Source: Anaerostipes rhamnosivorans (GTDB lineage Bacteria > Bacillota > Clostridia > Lachnospirales > Lachnospiraceae). From it: a stretch of DNA of 64,000 nucleotides. Under the pieces are notes generated by a model that was given only the letters and a program-made list of their open reading frames with translations, made no database searches and had not been told where the DNA came from. Below are positions 1-8,226 of this stretch, piece after piece (within the stretch, counting starts at the first letter, position 1; each line of letters starts with the position of its first letter). The stretch is taken from contig NZ_CP040058.1 in assembly GCF_005280655.1 (NCBI RefSeq), positions 3,279,001 to 3,343,000 of the forward strand. The letters are read 5' to 3'. The translations under genes and the position numbers were made by a program.

Positions 1-592
1 CCTCACAATACTGCTTCACCGTCTTGGCGGTCTGATAAACAAAGGGGCACTGCATGTCATAATAGATAGTCAGTTCTTTGTTTTCAATTACCTGCTTTTT
101 GGCACTCTCTGTAAACTCCGGCACTGTTCCGTCAAAGGAAAGGGCAAGCAGTTCATACCCTTGATCCGTTGAGTCCACAGCCTCAAAACCATACTTCTTC
201 GCAAATGACTGGTCAGAAAGCCAGGCTTTCTGCCGTTTCGCTCCCAGCATACAGACGCCGGATTTCCCCTTCTTCCTGGCATCGTCCAGACAATACTCCA
301 TCAGGGCTTTCCCGTATCCTTTTCCTTTATGGCTGCCGGAAGCCCATAAGCAGTAGAGATAATAATAATTGTCTCCAGTTATGGGAACCCAGGCAGTTTC
401 AAGGGGAGCATATTCGATAAAAACCACAGCTTTTTCATTTAATTTGCGGAAAACATGTCCTTCCCCCAGCCGTTCTGACAGCCATTGCCGCTTTGCCTCA
501 ACCCCTGGATGGGGTTTCCGGCTGCGGATGATGCAGCATAAATGCTCACTGTCAAGATTCTCCGGGATCAGGTTTACAAAATCGGCGTCCAT
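1..592 (-). CDS. GNAT acetyltransferase with YoaP-like C-terminal part (3' end cut by window)
   Basis: This reading frame is open from an ATG at 592 to the window edge (197 codons) and is incomplete at its C-terminus. A GGGGAGG Shine-Dalgarno lies 6 bases before the ATG; another in-frame ATG two codons upstream overlaps that site and is less likely. The central part carries the acetyl-CoA loop SHKGKGYGKAL (about residues 92-102), typical of GNAT N-acetyltransferases. The end includes YYDMQCPFVYQTAKTV, which resembles the thioredoxin-like C-terminal region of Bacillus YoaP. The substrate is unknown. It lies just downstream of ileS, separated by a short hairpin with a weak T run, so it may be read partly from that transcript. 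Confidence 0.75.
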   Translation of the reverse strand, partial: MDADFVNLIPENLDSEHLCCIIRSRKPHPGVEAKRQWLSERLGEGHVFRKLNEKAVVFIEYAPLETAWVPITGDNYYYLYCLWASGSHKGKGYGKALMEYCLDDARKKGKSGVCMLGAKRQKAWLSDQSFAKKYGFEAVDSTDQGYELLALSFDGTVPEFTESAKKQVIENKELTIYYDMQCPFVYQTAKTVKQYCE

Positions 593-640
593 GTGCATCC
601 TCCCCGCTCATAAAAGGTCTTTGCCGTACACGGCAAGATG

Positions 641-3600
641 TTAAACTTCGTTTTTCTCCACTCCGAGAGTCACTTTTTCTCCGTTGATGTTCCAGTCTTT
701 TGTAAAGCCTGCCACAGCTCCTGACACAATGCCTGTGGCCAGCACATCTCCCATAATCGTATCTTTATTTTTGGAGATCAGGCCGCTTACCTTTTCATTT
801 CCTTCATAGGAGATCGTAATCTTATCCATGACTTCAAAGCCTGCTTCTTTTCTCATAGACTGTACTTTGCTGATGATCTCACGGATGAAACCTTCTTCCA
901 GAAGTTCCTCTGTCAGATTTGTATCCAGCACTACCGTAAATTCATTGTCTGCCTCTGTCACAAAGCCTTCCTGTTTCACCATTTCAATGAGCAGGTCTTC
1001 CTCTGCAAGCTCCACAGGCATACCATCCACGGTAAAGTTTAACGCTCCCTTGGAATCCAACTCTGCTTTGGCCTTGTTTCCATCCAGTTCCGTCAGATGC
1101 TTGCGGATACCGTTCAGCAGTTTTCCATACTTTGGTCCCACAGTCTTTAACTGAGGTTTAAAGTTATAAGTGGTAAAGTTTGAAACATCCTCAGTAAACT
1201 CGATGGTTTTCACGTTCAATTCTTCCCGGATGATTTCCTGATAAAAATCTGGAAGCTCGGCCGGAGCCTTCACGTACATCTGACCAATCGGCTGACGGTT
1301 CTTGATGCTGGCACTGTTTCTGCACGCGCGCCCAAGAACAACGATCTTCAGGACAGCGTCCATGTTTTCTTCCAGCTCTTTGTCATACATACTTTCATCC
1401 ACGGACGGGAAGTCGCACAGATGAATGCTCTCAGGAGCCTGAGCATCTACGCTTTTTACAAGGTTCTGGTAAATCTCTTCTGTCATAAACGGAATCATCG
1501 GAGCCGCAGTCTTGCAGACGGTGGTCAGTGCTGTATAGAGTGTCATATAGGCATTGATCTTATCCTGCTCCATTCCTTTTGCCCAGAATCTCTCACGGCA
1601 GCGTCTCACATACCAGTTGCTCATCTCATCGACAAATTCCTGGAGAGCCCTTGCGGCTTCCGGGATTCTGTAAGCGCCCAGGTTTTCATCCACGGTCTTC
1701 ACCAAAGAGTTTAATTTGGATAAGAGCCAGCGGTCCATAACCGGAAGCTTGTCATAATCCAAGCTGTATTTTGTCGGGTCAAACTGGTCGATCTCCGCAT
1801 ATAAAACGTAGAATGCATAGGTGTTCCACAGAGTTCCCATAAACTTTCTCTGGCCTTCTGTCACAGCTTTGGAGTGGAATCTGTTCGGAAGCCACGGTGC
1901 ACTGTTTGTGTAGAAGTACCAGCGGATGGCGTCCGCGCCGTGTTCCTTTAAAGCTTCCATAGGATCAACTGCATTGCCTTTGGACTTGGACATCTTCTGT
2001 CCATTCTCATCCTGGACATGGCCCAGCACGATGACATTTTTATAAGGAGCTTTGTCAAACAGCAGGGTTGAGATTGCCAGGAGAGAATAGAACCATCCTC
2101 TTGTCTGATCCACCGCCTCTGAGATAAAGTCCGCAGGGAAGTTCTCCTCAAAGACATCTTTGTTCTCAAATGGATAGTGCCACTGCGCAAACGGCATAGA
2201 TCCTGAATCAAACCAGCAGTCGATGACTTCTTCCACCCGGTGCATTTCTTTTCCGCACTCTGGACACTTGACAGTCACGTCATCAATATACGGGCGGTGG
2301 AGTTCAATGTCATCCGGACAATTGTCAGACATACTCTTTAATTCTTCAATAGAACCGATGGCATGCTGGTGTCCGCACTCACACTCCCAGACATTTAATG
2401 GTGTTCCCCAGTAACGGTTTCTGGAAATACCCCAGTCTTGGACGTTTTCCAGCCAATCTCCGAAACGTCCTTTTCCAATGTTCTCCGGAATCCAGTTGAC
2501 GGTATTGTTGTTTTTGATCAGCTGGTCTTTCACATCCGTCATCTTGATGAACCAGGATTCTCTTGCGTAGTAAATCAGCGGAGTATCACATCTCCAGCAG
2601 TGAGGGTAACTGTGCTCAAAATCAAGAGCGGCAAATAAAAGCCCTCTCTCTTCCAGATCCTTAAGGATCAGTTTATCTGCATCTTTGCAGAAGGTACCGG
2701 CCCAAGGAGTTTCTTTTGTCATCTCACCTTTTTCGTCCACAAGCTGTACAAACGGCAGTCCGTATTTTCTTCCCACCTGGGCATCGTCCTCACCAAACGC
2801 AGGGGCAATGTGCACCACTCCGGTACCGTCGGTCAGTGTTACATAGGTGTCGCAGGTCACATAATATGCTTTTTCTTTTGGTGTGACGAACGGGAACAAC
2901 GGCTCATATTCCTTGTGTTCCAGATCAGTCCCTTTGTATGTCTCTAATACCTTATATTCTCCTTCGAGAACAGTGTCGCACAATGCTTCTGCGAGATAAT
3001 AAGTGTATCCGTCATTTTCTACTTTTACATAGGTTTCATTTGGATTCACACAGAGAGCCACGTTAGAGGGAAGGGTCCATGGTGTTGTTGTCCATGCCAG
3101 GATGTAGGCCTCTTCCTCTTTTACTTTGAATCTTGCGATGGCTGACTTCTCTTTGACATCTTTGTATCCCTGTGCTACTTCATGGGAGGAAAGCGGAGTT
3201 CCGCAGCGTGGGCAGTAAGGCACGATTTTATATCCTTTATAAAGAAGCCCTTTGTCCCAGATCTGTTTTAACGCCCACCAGACAGACTCAATATAGTCGT
3301 TGTGGTAAGTGACATATGGGTCGTCCATGTCTGCCCAGAAGCCTACCACACCTGAGAAATCTTCCCACATACCCTTATACTTCCAGACACTTTCCTTACA
3401 TTCTTTGATAAACGGAGCCAGACCGTATTCCTCAATCTGTTCTTTTCCGTCCAGCCCAAGCTTTTTCTCCACTTCCAGCTCTACCGGCAGACCATGGGTA
3501 TCCCATCCGGCTTTCCGGATGATCTTATGCCCCTTCATTGTCTGGTAGCGGGGGATCATATCCTTAATAACACGTGTCAGAACATGTCCGATATGAGGCT

Positions 3601-3757
3601 TTCCGTTGGCCGTGGGAGGTCCGTCATAAAAGGTGTAGGTGTCGTCCCCTTTTCTTTCTTCTATACTCTTTTCAAAGATCTTGTGTTCTTTCCAGAACTC
3701 TACTGTCTGTTTTTCGCGGTCAACAAAATTCAAGTCGGAAGATACTTTTTTGTACAT
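641..3757 (-). CDS. ileS: Isoleucyl-tRNA synthetase
   Basis: Charges tRNA-Ile with isoleucine in the cytoplasm. The 1038-residue protein has the class I signature PHIGH at residues 54-58 and KMSKS near residue 590, with the WTTTPWTLPSN editing-domain motif between them. A CPRCG/CWRCD cysteine-rich stretch and a long C-terminal anticodon-binding part follow. The length matches the longer bacterial type (IleS2, about 1040 residues) rather than the roughly 920-residue type. That is notable because the long type is often less sensitive to mupirocin; this is family knowledge and is not shown here. Expression is almost certainly controlled by the isoleucine T-box upstream. The start follows AAAGGAGAAATAAGCG. 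Confidence 0.98.
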   Translation of the reverse strand: MYKKVSSDLNFVDREKQTVEFWKEHKIFEKSIEERKGDDTYTFYDGPPTANGKPHIGHVLTRVIKDMIPRYQTMKGHKIIRKAGWDTHGLPVELEVEKKLGLDGKEQIEEYGLAPFIKECKESVWKYKGMWEDFSGVVGFWADMDDPYVTYHNDYIESVWWALKQIWDKGLLYKGYKIVPYCPRCGTPLSSHEVAQGYKDVKEKSAIARFKVKEEEAYILAWTTTPWTLPSNVALCVNPNETYVKVENDGYTYYLAEALCDTVLEGEYKVLETYKGTDLEHKEYEPLFPFVTPKEKAYYVTCDTYVTLTDGTGVVHIAPAFGEDDAQVGRKYGLPFVQLVDEKGEMTKETPWAGTFCKDADKLILKDLEERGLLFAALDFEHSYPHCWRCDTPLIYYARESWFIKMTDVKDQLIKNNNTVNWIPENIGKGRFGDWLENVQDWGISRNRYWGTPLNVWECECGHQHAIGSIEELKSMSDNCPDDIELHRPYIDDVTVKCPECGKEMHRVEEVIDCWFDSGSMPFAQWHYPFENKDVFEENFPADFISEAVDQTRGWFYSLLAISTLLFDKAPYKNVIVLGHVQDENGQKMSKSKGNAVDPMEALKEHGADAIRWYFYTNSAPWLPNRFHSKAVTEGQRKFMGTLWNTYAFYVLYAEIDQFDPTKYSLDYDKLPVMDRWLLSKLNSLVKTVDENLGAYRIPEAARALQEFVDEMSNWYVRRCRERFWAKGMEQDKINAYMTLYTALTTVCKTAAPMIPFMTEEIYQNLVKSVDAQAPESIHLCDFPSVDESMYDKELEENMDAVLKIVVLGRACRNSASIKNRQPIGQMYVKAPAELPDFYQEIIREELNVKTIEFTEDVSNFTTYNFKPQLKTVGPKYGKLLNGIRKHLTELDGNKAKAELDSKGALNFTVDGMPVELAEEDLLIEMVKQEGFVTEADNEFTVVLDTNLTEELLEEGFIREIISKVQSMRKEAGFEVMDKITISYEGNEKVSGLISKNKDTIMGDVLATGIVSGAVAGFTKDWNINGEKVTLGVEKNEV

Positions 3758-3800
3758 CGCTTATTTCTCCTTTTATTATTGATGATTTCCTTACGCATTT

Positions 3801-3990
3801 GTGTGCATAACGCCCGTAGGACTTTTTTATTCCATAAGGAGAACTTTCCTATGGAACAAGAAAGAATCCCGCAAGCGGGATTCTCCGCCTGCGGCGGGTC
3901 GCATTGGCGACATAAATCCTTACCGCCGCAGTGCGATCCTCGCGGAGCGTTTTTTATTCCATAGGGATAACTTCCCTATGGAATAAAAAA
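3801..3990 (-). repeat. Compound palindromic repeat between T-box terminator and ileS
   Basis: Two copies of a palindrome of the form TTTTTTATTCCATAGGGA...TCCCTATGGAATAAAAAA occur here (about 3824-3864 and 3949-3990). They flank about 85 bp of nested GC-rich hairpins, including GAATCCCGCAAGCGGGATTC and an imperfect TCGCA...TGCGA stem. Read in the ileS direction, the element begins inside the T run of the T-box terminator and ends with a TATGCACAC tail. The same palindrome plus tail recurs at 34941-35014. It separates the T-box terminator from the ileS start by about 230 bp, much further than usual. Nothing suggests it is translated. Confidence 0.8.
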
Positions 3991-4172
3991 AAGTGCTGTC
4001 CTAAAATAGGACAACACTTGTTGATTCTATACCACCTATTTCACATACTATCATATGTTATCCTGATAACGGAGGATGCCGGCACAGCTTACTTTGTTCA
4101 GCTTGCAACTCAAGAGTGATATTCCTTATGTGCTACTTGCATCAGGCTCCCACCGTCCCTGACTCGCTCTCT
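3984..4172 (-). promoter_or_regulatory. T-box riboswitch (isoleucine specifier) with terminator
   Basis: The leader senses uncharged tRNA-Ile. The minus strand reads GGAATATCACTC, with a likely ATC specifier codon at 4120-4118. The T-box core AATAGGTGGTATAGAATC lies at 4040-4023; its TGGT bulge can pair with the ACCA end of tRNA-Ile. A rho-independent terminator follows (stem 3992-4018, then a T run). When the acceptor end pairs with the bulge, the antiterminator forms and ileS is read. Stem I is long, from about 4172. Covariance scoring was not possible, but all the key elements are in the correct order. Confidence 0.93.
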
Positions 4173-4175
4173 GCT

Positions 4176-4203
4176 TTTACAGCATAAGTACTGTCTCTGT
4201 CAA
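4176..4203 (-). promoter_or_regulatory. Promoter of the ileS T-box transcript
   Basis: TTGACA (4203-4198) is followed by a 16-base spacer and TGTAAA (4181-4176). The TGC before the -10 makes it an extended -10 promoter. Transcription would start a few bases before stem I of the T-box. Confidence 0.7.
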
Positions 4204-4259
4204 CGTTTTATTTTAAAAATTTTTGTTTGTGTTTATTTTAGTATAGGTTTTTTTAAATG

Positions 4260-4775
4260 TCAACTACCTTCCGGATTTTCCTCTTTATCCGCGCAGGTCT
4301 GCCATTGAGACAACAGATCCCTAAGGTCCTCACTCTTAAAATCACAGGGCAGGCATTTCCCGCTGTCATAAAAAGAACATCCAGCTTCCACGGTCTCCCG
4401 GATTTTCCCCATACTGTTCTTCCCGTTTCCAACGATCAGATGGTCTTTTGCGTCTTCAGATAAAAATGGGAATGTCTGTATTAAAAAATCCGGAAGTTCT
4501 TCCCTCAGGAATCTCGTGAAGTTTTTTTCATTTGGTATCGGAGTAAAAAAACTTTCCGCCACCTGCGGCATGACAACTGCCAGATTCTGCTCCCCGGCGG
4601 TCTGCTCAATATCTGTACGCCTGATCCAGAAAGAGGCATCTTGTCCCTGGCCATGCAGCAGAAGACAAAGCCTTATCTTGTCCTCACCGATTTGTCCATA
4701 TTCAGGAAAGATCATATCTATCCCGGTATCTTTGCCCATGGCTTTTGAATAAAAATCGCAGAGTATGAATGCCAA
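4260..4775 (-). CDS. Degenerate esterase-D-like protein lacking the catalytic serine motif
   Basis: This is a shorter paralogue of the esterase encoded directly upstream; both open with a xFYSxAM/L motif. Shared features are LLLHGxGxDxSFWIRRT and AVVMPQ, but where the paralogue has GLSMGG this protein has VGNGKNSMGK, and the C-terminal half with the acid and histidine is missing. It is therefore unlikely to be an active serine hydrolase of the usual kind. The start is uncertain: AGGAGGG at 4788-4782 sits 6 bases before a TTG at 4775, whereas the ATG at 4781 is too close. It is the last gene of the mannose-type PTS operon. It could be a decaying gene or a non-catalytic partner. Confidence 0.6.
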   Translation of the reverse strand: MAFILCDFYSKAMGKDTGIDMIFPEYGQIGEDKIRLCLLLHGQGQDASFWIRRTDIEQTAGEQNLAVVMPQVAESFFTPIPNEKNFTRFLREELPDFLIQTFPFLSEDAKDHLIVGNGKNSMGKIRETVEAGCSFYDSGKCLPCDFKSEDLRDLLSQWQTCADKEENPEGS

Positions 4776-4786
4776 ACTCATCCCTC

Positions 4787-5587
4787 CTAACAAAGTATAT
4801 ACTCTTTTTTAAATGAAAACCACCGCACCGCACGCCGGAGAGCCTCCTCCCAAAACACCCAGTCATGGCCTCCGCTCCATTGCTCAAATACAGCCCTGGC
4901 TCCCATTTCCTTTAACTTATCCCGAAAGATCAGGTTAAATCCATAAAGAAAATCTTCCGTACCGCAACACTGATATATTTCTGGAAGGATTTCAATATTC
5001 CCTCTATGCTGTTCTAATAGATAATATATATCTGCAGGACTTCCCTTTACCCGATCCAGGTTTCCGAAGATAGATGTATAAAAGGTTTCATCCATTTCAT
5101 AATCACCGAGAAACTCTTTTCGTTCTTTTGTGTCGGACAAAACAACCTTGATCTCCCTCACCATATCAAGGCTCCCAGAAAAGGACGCTGCTTTTGCAAA
5201 ATTCTCCGGTTTGAGCAGCGCCAGCTTCATTGCCCCGTATCCACCCATGGACAGCCCCGCCGCAAATGTATCTTCTCTTTTTTCAGACACGTTAAAATAG
5301 GTTTTCACCACTTCCGGCAGTTCCTGGCTTAAATAGGTCCAGTAATGTTCTCCACAGACCGTGTCTGTATAGTAACTGAGACCTCCGTCTGGCATAATGA
5401 CCAGGACCTTGCATCCGGAGAAGATCCTTTCAATCGGAACCCTGCGGATCCACTTGGTCTCATCATCTCCTCCCCCGTGAAGCAGATAGAGCACCTGTAG
5501 CTTTCCCCTGACTGTTTCTTTTGGCAAAGCTGCAAAAAACCGTGTACTGCGTTTCAGTGCTCTGGAATAAAAATTACAGCTGATCAA
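4787..5587 (-). CDS. Esterase D / S-formylglutathione hydrolase-like serine hydrolase
   Basis: An alpha/beta hydrolase of 266 residues. It has an oxyanion-hole region YLLHGGGDD (about 34-42), the nucleophile elbow GLSMGG with serine at 113, an acidic CGTEDF near residue 215 and the catalytic histidine in GGHDW near 248. The protein is probably cytoplasmic, since no signal peptide is visible. The start appears to be a TTG behind a GAGGGGGCGG sequence, as no better in-frame start exists. It follows the IID gene by 27 bases and overlaps the stop region of its degenerate paralogue. Its place at the end of a PTS operon suggests it removes an acyl group from the imported sugar or a related substrate, but that is inference. 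Confidence 0.85.
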   Translation of the reverse strand: MISCNFYSRALKRSTRFFAALPKETVRGKLQVLYLLHGGGDDETKWIRRVPIERIFSGCKVLVIMPDGGLSYYTDTVCGEHYWTYLSQELPEVVKTYFNVSEKREDTFAAGLSMGGYGAMKLALLKPENFAKAASFSGSLDMVREIKVVLSDTKERKEFLGDYEMDETFYTSIFGNLDRVKGSPADIYYLLEQHRGNIEILPEIYQCCGTEDFLYGFNLIFRDKLKEMGARAVFEQWSGGHDWVFWEEALRRAVRWFSFKKEYILC

Positions 5588-5614
5588 ACTGATACTACCG
5601 CCCCCTCTTCTTTC

Positions 5615-6457
5615 TTATAAGACTTTCACTAAGGATCCTACAACACATATGAGGATGATAAGAATAACAATCTTCGGCGCAGACATCTTTCTGCCCTTCA
5701 GTCCGTAATATGCCAGGAATATCACAAGAAGAGGCAGTATACCCGGTGCGATAGAATCTAAAGTCTCCTGTAGATTAAAAGATTTGGTCTTTGCTACAGT
5801 GGACAGACTGACTAATCCTGCTGACAGTGCACCCATCATAAACATACCGATCATATTTGCACCGTTTATCACATCCTTTAAGGTGCCTGAGGACATAATA
5901 TTTTTGACAGAGGATCGTCCCATCTTATAACCAAGTCTGTGAAAAATAAGGCCCTCCACATACATTGCTGTGCCTAACAGAAACATGATGATCGGAGCAG
6001 CCAGACTTCCTTTTACCGCGAAGCTGCAGCAGAACGCACTTACCAAAGTAAAAATTGTAGCCAGATCCACGGTATCTCCGATTCCAGCTACCGGTCCCAT
6101 CAGTCCGGTCTTATAACTGGTGATCATCTCTCCCGGCATCTCCTTATGCTTTGCCCTCTCCTCCTCCATGGCAATAGCGCTGCCAAAGATCATGCTTCCC
6201 CAAGTGGCCTCCGTGTTAAAAAAAGCAAGATGCCTTTTTAATGCTTCTGAGAGTTCTTCTTTTTTTGGATACAATTTTTCTAAAACAGGAATCATGCTGG
6301 CCCCATACGCAAGTCCCTGCATTCTCTCGTAATTGGCGCTGATCTCCGCTGTCAGCCACCAGCGGAAGTATGCCTTGTCAATGTCTTTTTTTGTAAGAAC
6401 AGAATCTTCCCTGCTTTCTACTTCCACTGCTTCTTTTATATTTATTTTCTCACTCAT
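5615..6457 (-). CDS. PTS system mannose-family IID membrane component
   Basis: Forms the sugar channel together with IIC. The 280-residue protein carries the IID hallmarks YFRWWLTAEISANYERMQ near the start, the GxxGPVAGIGDTVD motif (about 122-135) and hydrophobic segments in the C-terminal half. The ATG overlaps the end of the IIC gene and has an AGGAG site, so the two are probably translationally coupled. The substrate cannot be read from sequence; the family handles mannose, fructose, glucosamine, N-acetylgalactosamine and amino-acid adducts of glucose. Confidence 0.95.
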   Translation of the reverse strand: MSEKINIKEAVEVESREDSVLTKKDIDKAYFRWWLTAEISANYERMQGLAYGASMIPVLEKLYPKKEELSEALKRHLAFFNTEATWGSMIFGSAIAMEEERAKHKEMPGEMITSYKTGLMGPVAGIGDTVDLATIFTLVSAFCCSFAVKGSLAAPIIMFLLGTAMYVEGLIFHRLGYKMGRSSVKNIMSSGTLKDVINGANMIGMFMMGALSAGLVSLSTVAKTKSFNLQETLDSIAPGILPLLVIFLAYYGLKGRKMSAPKIVILIILICVVGSLVKVL

Positions 6458-7214
6458 CAGCTATCTCCTCCTTTACTTCCCGCTTCATCACGATCATTGT
6501 GACAGCGATGCAGACCGCAAACACTCCCGCAACCAGCGTATTGATATTTGAGATTTTCACAAGATAGAATCCGATCAGGAACAGCGGAATATATTTTGCT
6601 TTTCCAATCATGTAGATGATCATTGCAAATCCGACAGCAGGCAGCACTCCTCCCGCAACTTCCAGTCCATGCATCAGCCACTCAGGTATGGCATTTAAGA
6701 CAGGCTTCACTACATCCGCTCCAAAGATGTTTACGAGAAAAACTGGGAGAAAAAATAGCAGGGAACTTAAAAGGAACGGCCAGATACTGGCACAGCGCCA
6801 GACCCCTTTTGTATTTCCCTCTTCCGCATATTTGTCTGCCTTTACAACAAACATGCAGTTGACAATCTTTTTTAAGTTATAAAGGAAAGCCCCTAACAGC
6901 CCCACCGGCACTGCCAGCGAAATAGCCACTTCCGGTGCCATTCCTGTCTTTAATGCTATGGGAATCACACACGCTGCGGCAATCCCTTCATCAGCCGGAA
7001 GCTGCCCGCCCGGAGCAAATACCCCCAGGTAGATCAGTTTAATGCTTCCAGCAAGGATAATACCAGTTGCCACATCCCCGTAGATCAAACCTGCCACAAG
7101 TCCCATAGTAAACGGTGTACCCACTGAGATCCAAAAGGTATATCCCAGATACCCGTTGGCAATCCAGTATAGTAAACCCATGGCAACAGCCATTGCAATC
7201 GTTTGTACGTCCAT
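6450..7214 (-). CDS. PTS system mannose-family IIC membrane component
   Basis: The 254-residue membrane protein has about seven hydrophobic segments and the family motif GxxFGxxAPGGQLPADEG-like stretch (here LGVFAPGGQLPADEGIAAA, about 65-83). It pairs with IID to form the transport channel. The start has AGGAGGATTCAT directly before the ATG and follows IIB by 14 bases. Confidence 0.95.
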   Translation of the reverse strand: MDVQTIAMAVAMGLLYWIANGYLGYTFWISVGTPFTMGLVAGLIYGDVATGIILAGSIKLIYLGVFAPGGQLPADEGIAAACVIPIALKTGMAPEVAISLAVPVGLLGAFLYNLKKIVNCMFVVKADKYAEEGNTKGVWRCASIWPFLLSSLLFFLPVFLVNIFGADVVKPVLNAIPEWLMHGLEVAGGVLPAVGFAMIIYMIGKAKYIPLFLIGFYLVKISNINTLVAGVFAVCIAVTMIVMKREVKEEIADE

Positions 7215-7228
7215 ATGAATCCTCCTTC

Positions 7229-7705
7229 TTATAGTTTTTCTTTAATCTTTGACAGCTCTGCATGGGAGTCATCCGGCGTTGACTGTAAGATAACCTCGAT
7301 CCCGGCTCCGCTGATCTGTTCCAGTTTTTCGTATTCAGACGAGCTCATATAAATACTGCTGTAAACCAGTACCTTCCCCGCATCCGTGGGAATCCCTCCC
7401 ACTACCAGTTTTGGAAACGACACTCCGTCAAAAAAAGCCTGATAACAGGATTCCACATTTTTAAATAATAAAAATACGCTTCCTTTGATATTTTTCAGAA
7501 AACTTGCCGCCCGTTCTGTTTCCACTACATCTACTTTTGTACCTGCCGGCGCGGCCATCATATAAATATCCGCCATAAAATCATCCTGAGCCAGCTCTGA
7601 ATCCACGATGACGATTCGTTTTGCCGGGTAAGCCTTCATCCATTTTGTCACCACCTGCCCATGTATCAGGCGATAATCAATTCTTGCGATCTGAACCTCA
7701 GCCAT
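7229..7705 (-). CDS. PTS system mannose-family IIB component
   Basis: The cytoplasmic phosphotransfer domain (158 residues) receives phosphate from IIA and passes it to the sugar. The active-site histidine is in RIDYRLIHGQV near the N-terminus. I chose the ATG at 7705, which follows AAAGGAGGAAGGAAA, over a longer upstream reading. It overlaps the end of the IIA gene by 8 bases. Confidence 0.95.
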   Translation of the reverse strand: MAEVQIARIDYRLIHGQVVTKWMKAYPAKRIVIVDSELAQDDFMADIYMMAAPAGTKVDVVETERAASFLKNIKGSVFLLFKNVESCYQAFFDGVSFPKLVVGGIPTDAGKVLVYSSIYMSSSEYEKLEQISGAGIEVILQSTPDDSHAELSKIKEKL

Positions 7706-8114
7706 TTTCCTTCCTCCTTTCATTAAACAGGTCACTAATGATGACGGACCCTTTTCTTGCTGCTTCTACGCAGCGGACTGCAGTTTCCTGAAGTCCCAGT
7801 TCCTCTCGTATGTCCATAAATTCCAGTAACATCGGCAGGCTTGCTCCGGAGATTACTTTGATCTTTTTGTTTCTGGAGTATTTCAGCGCCAGATTAGCCG
7901 GTGTACCTCCCCAGATATCTGTAAAAACGATTCCTCCTTCCCCTTTATCCAGTGTTTCTAAAAGTTCTTGTAGTTTAAGTCCTGTCCTCTCAATGTTATC
8001 CCCGGGATTCAGGGACCATGAAGCGCAATCCGAAACAGGTCCGACAACCAGTGATACACTGTTCAGAAGCTCTTTCCCGAATCCCCCGTGTGCCGCTATG
8101 ACCATTCCTATCAT
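7698..8114 (-). CDS. PTS system mannose-family IIA component
   Basis: First gene of the sigma-54-controlled PTS operon. The 138-residue IIA domain has the phosphorylated histidine in MVIAAHGGFG (residue 9) and the DIWGGTPAN loop. It takes phosphate from HPr. The start at 8114 has AAAAGGAGGACTGAG before it; a longer reading would run back into the promoter. IIA and IIB are separate proteins here, as in the levan and sorbose systems. Confidence 0.95.
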   Translation of the reverse strand: MIGMVIAAHGGFGKELLNSVSLVVGPVSDCASWSLNPGDNIERTGLKLQELLETLDKGEGGIVFTDIWGGTPANLALKYSRNKKIKVISGASLPMLLEFMDIREELGLQETAVRCVEAARKGSVIISDLFNERRKENG

Positions 8115-8164
8115 CTCAGTCCTCCTTTTGCATGTGGCTGTAATAAGTTTATATAACTCTATAT

Positions 8165-8181
8165 AGCAAACGCTGTGCCAA
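8165..8181 (-). promoter_or_regulatory. Sigma-54 (-24/-12) promoter of the mannose-type PTS operon
   Basis: The minus strand reads TTGGCACAGCGTTTGCT, an excellent match to the sigma-54 consensus with GG at 8179-8178, GC at 8167-8166 and exactly ten bases between. It lies about 50 bp before the IIA start and directly after the gene for a sigma-54 activator. The genome must therefore carry rpoN elsewhere. The activator binding site would be upstream, within or near the end of levR; none was obvious. Confidence 0.93.
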
Positions 8182-8194
8182 CTAAATAGGACAT

Positions 8195-8226
8195 AAAAAA
8201 AGAAGCCCTGCAATTCTATGCAGGAC
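8195..8226 (-). terminator. Terminator of the levR-type gene
   Basis: The stem CCTGCA...TGCAGG (8207-8224) is followed by GCTTCTTTTTTT on the minus strand. It overlaps the last codons of the activator gene and isolates it from the sigma-54 operon. Confidence 0.85.
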
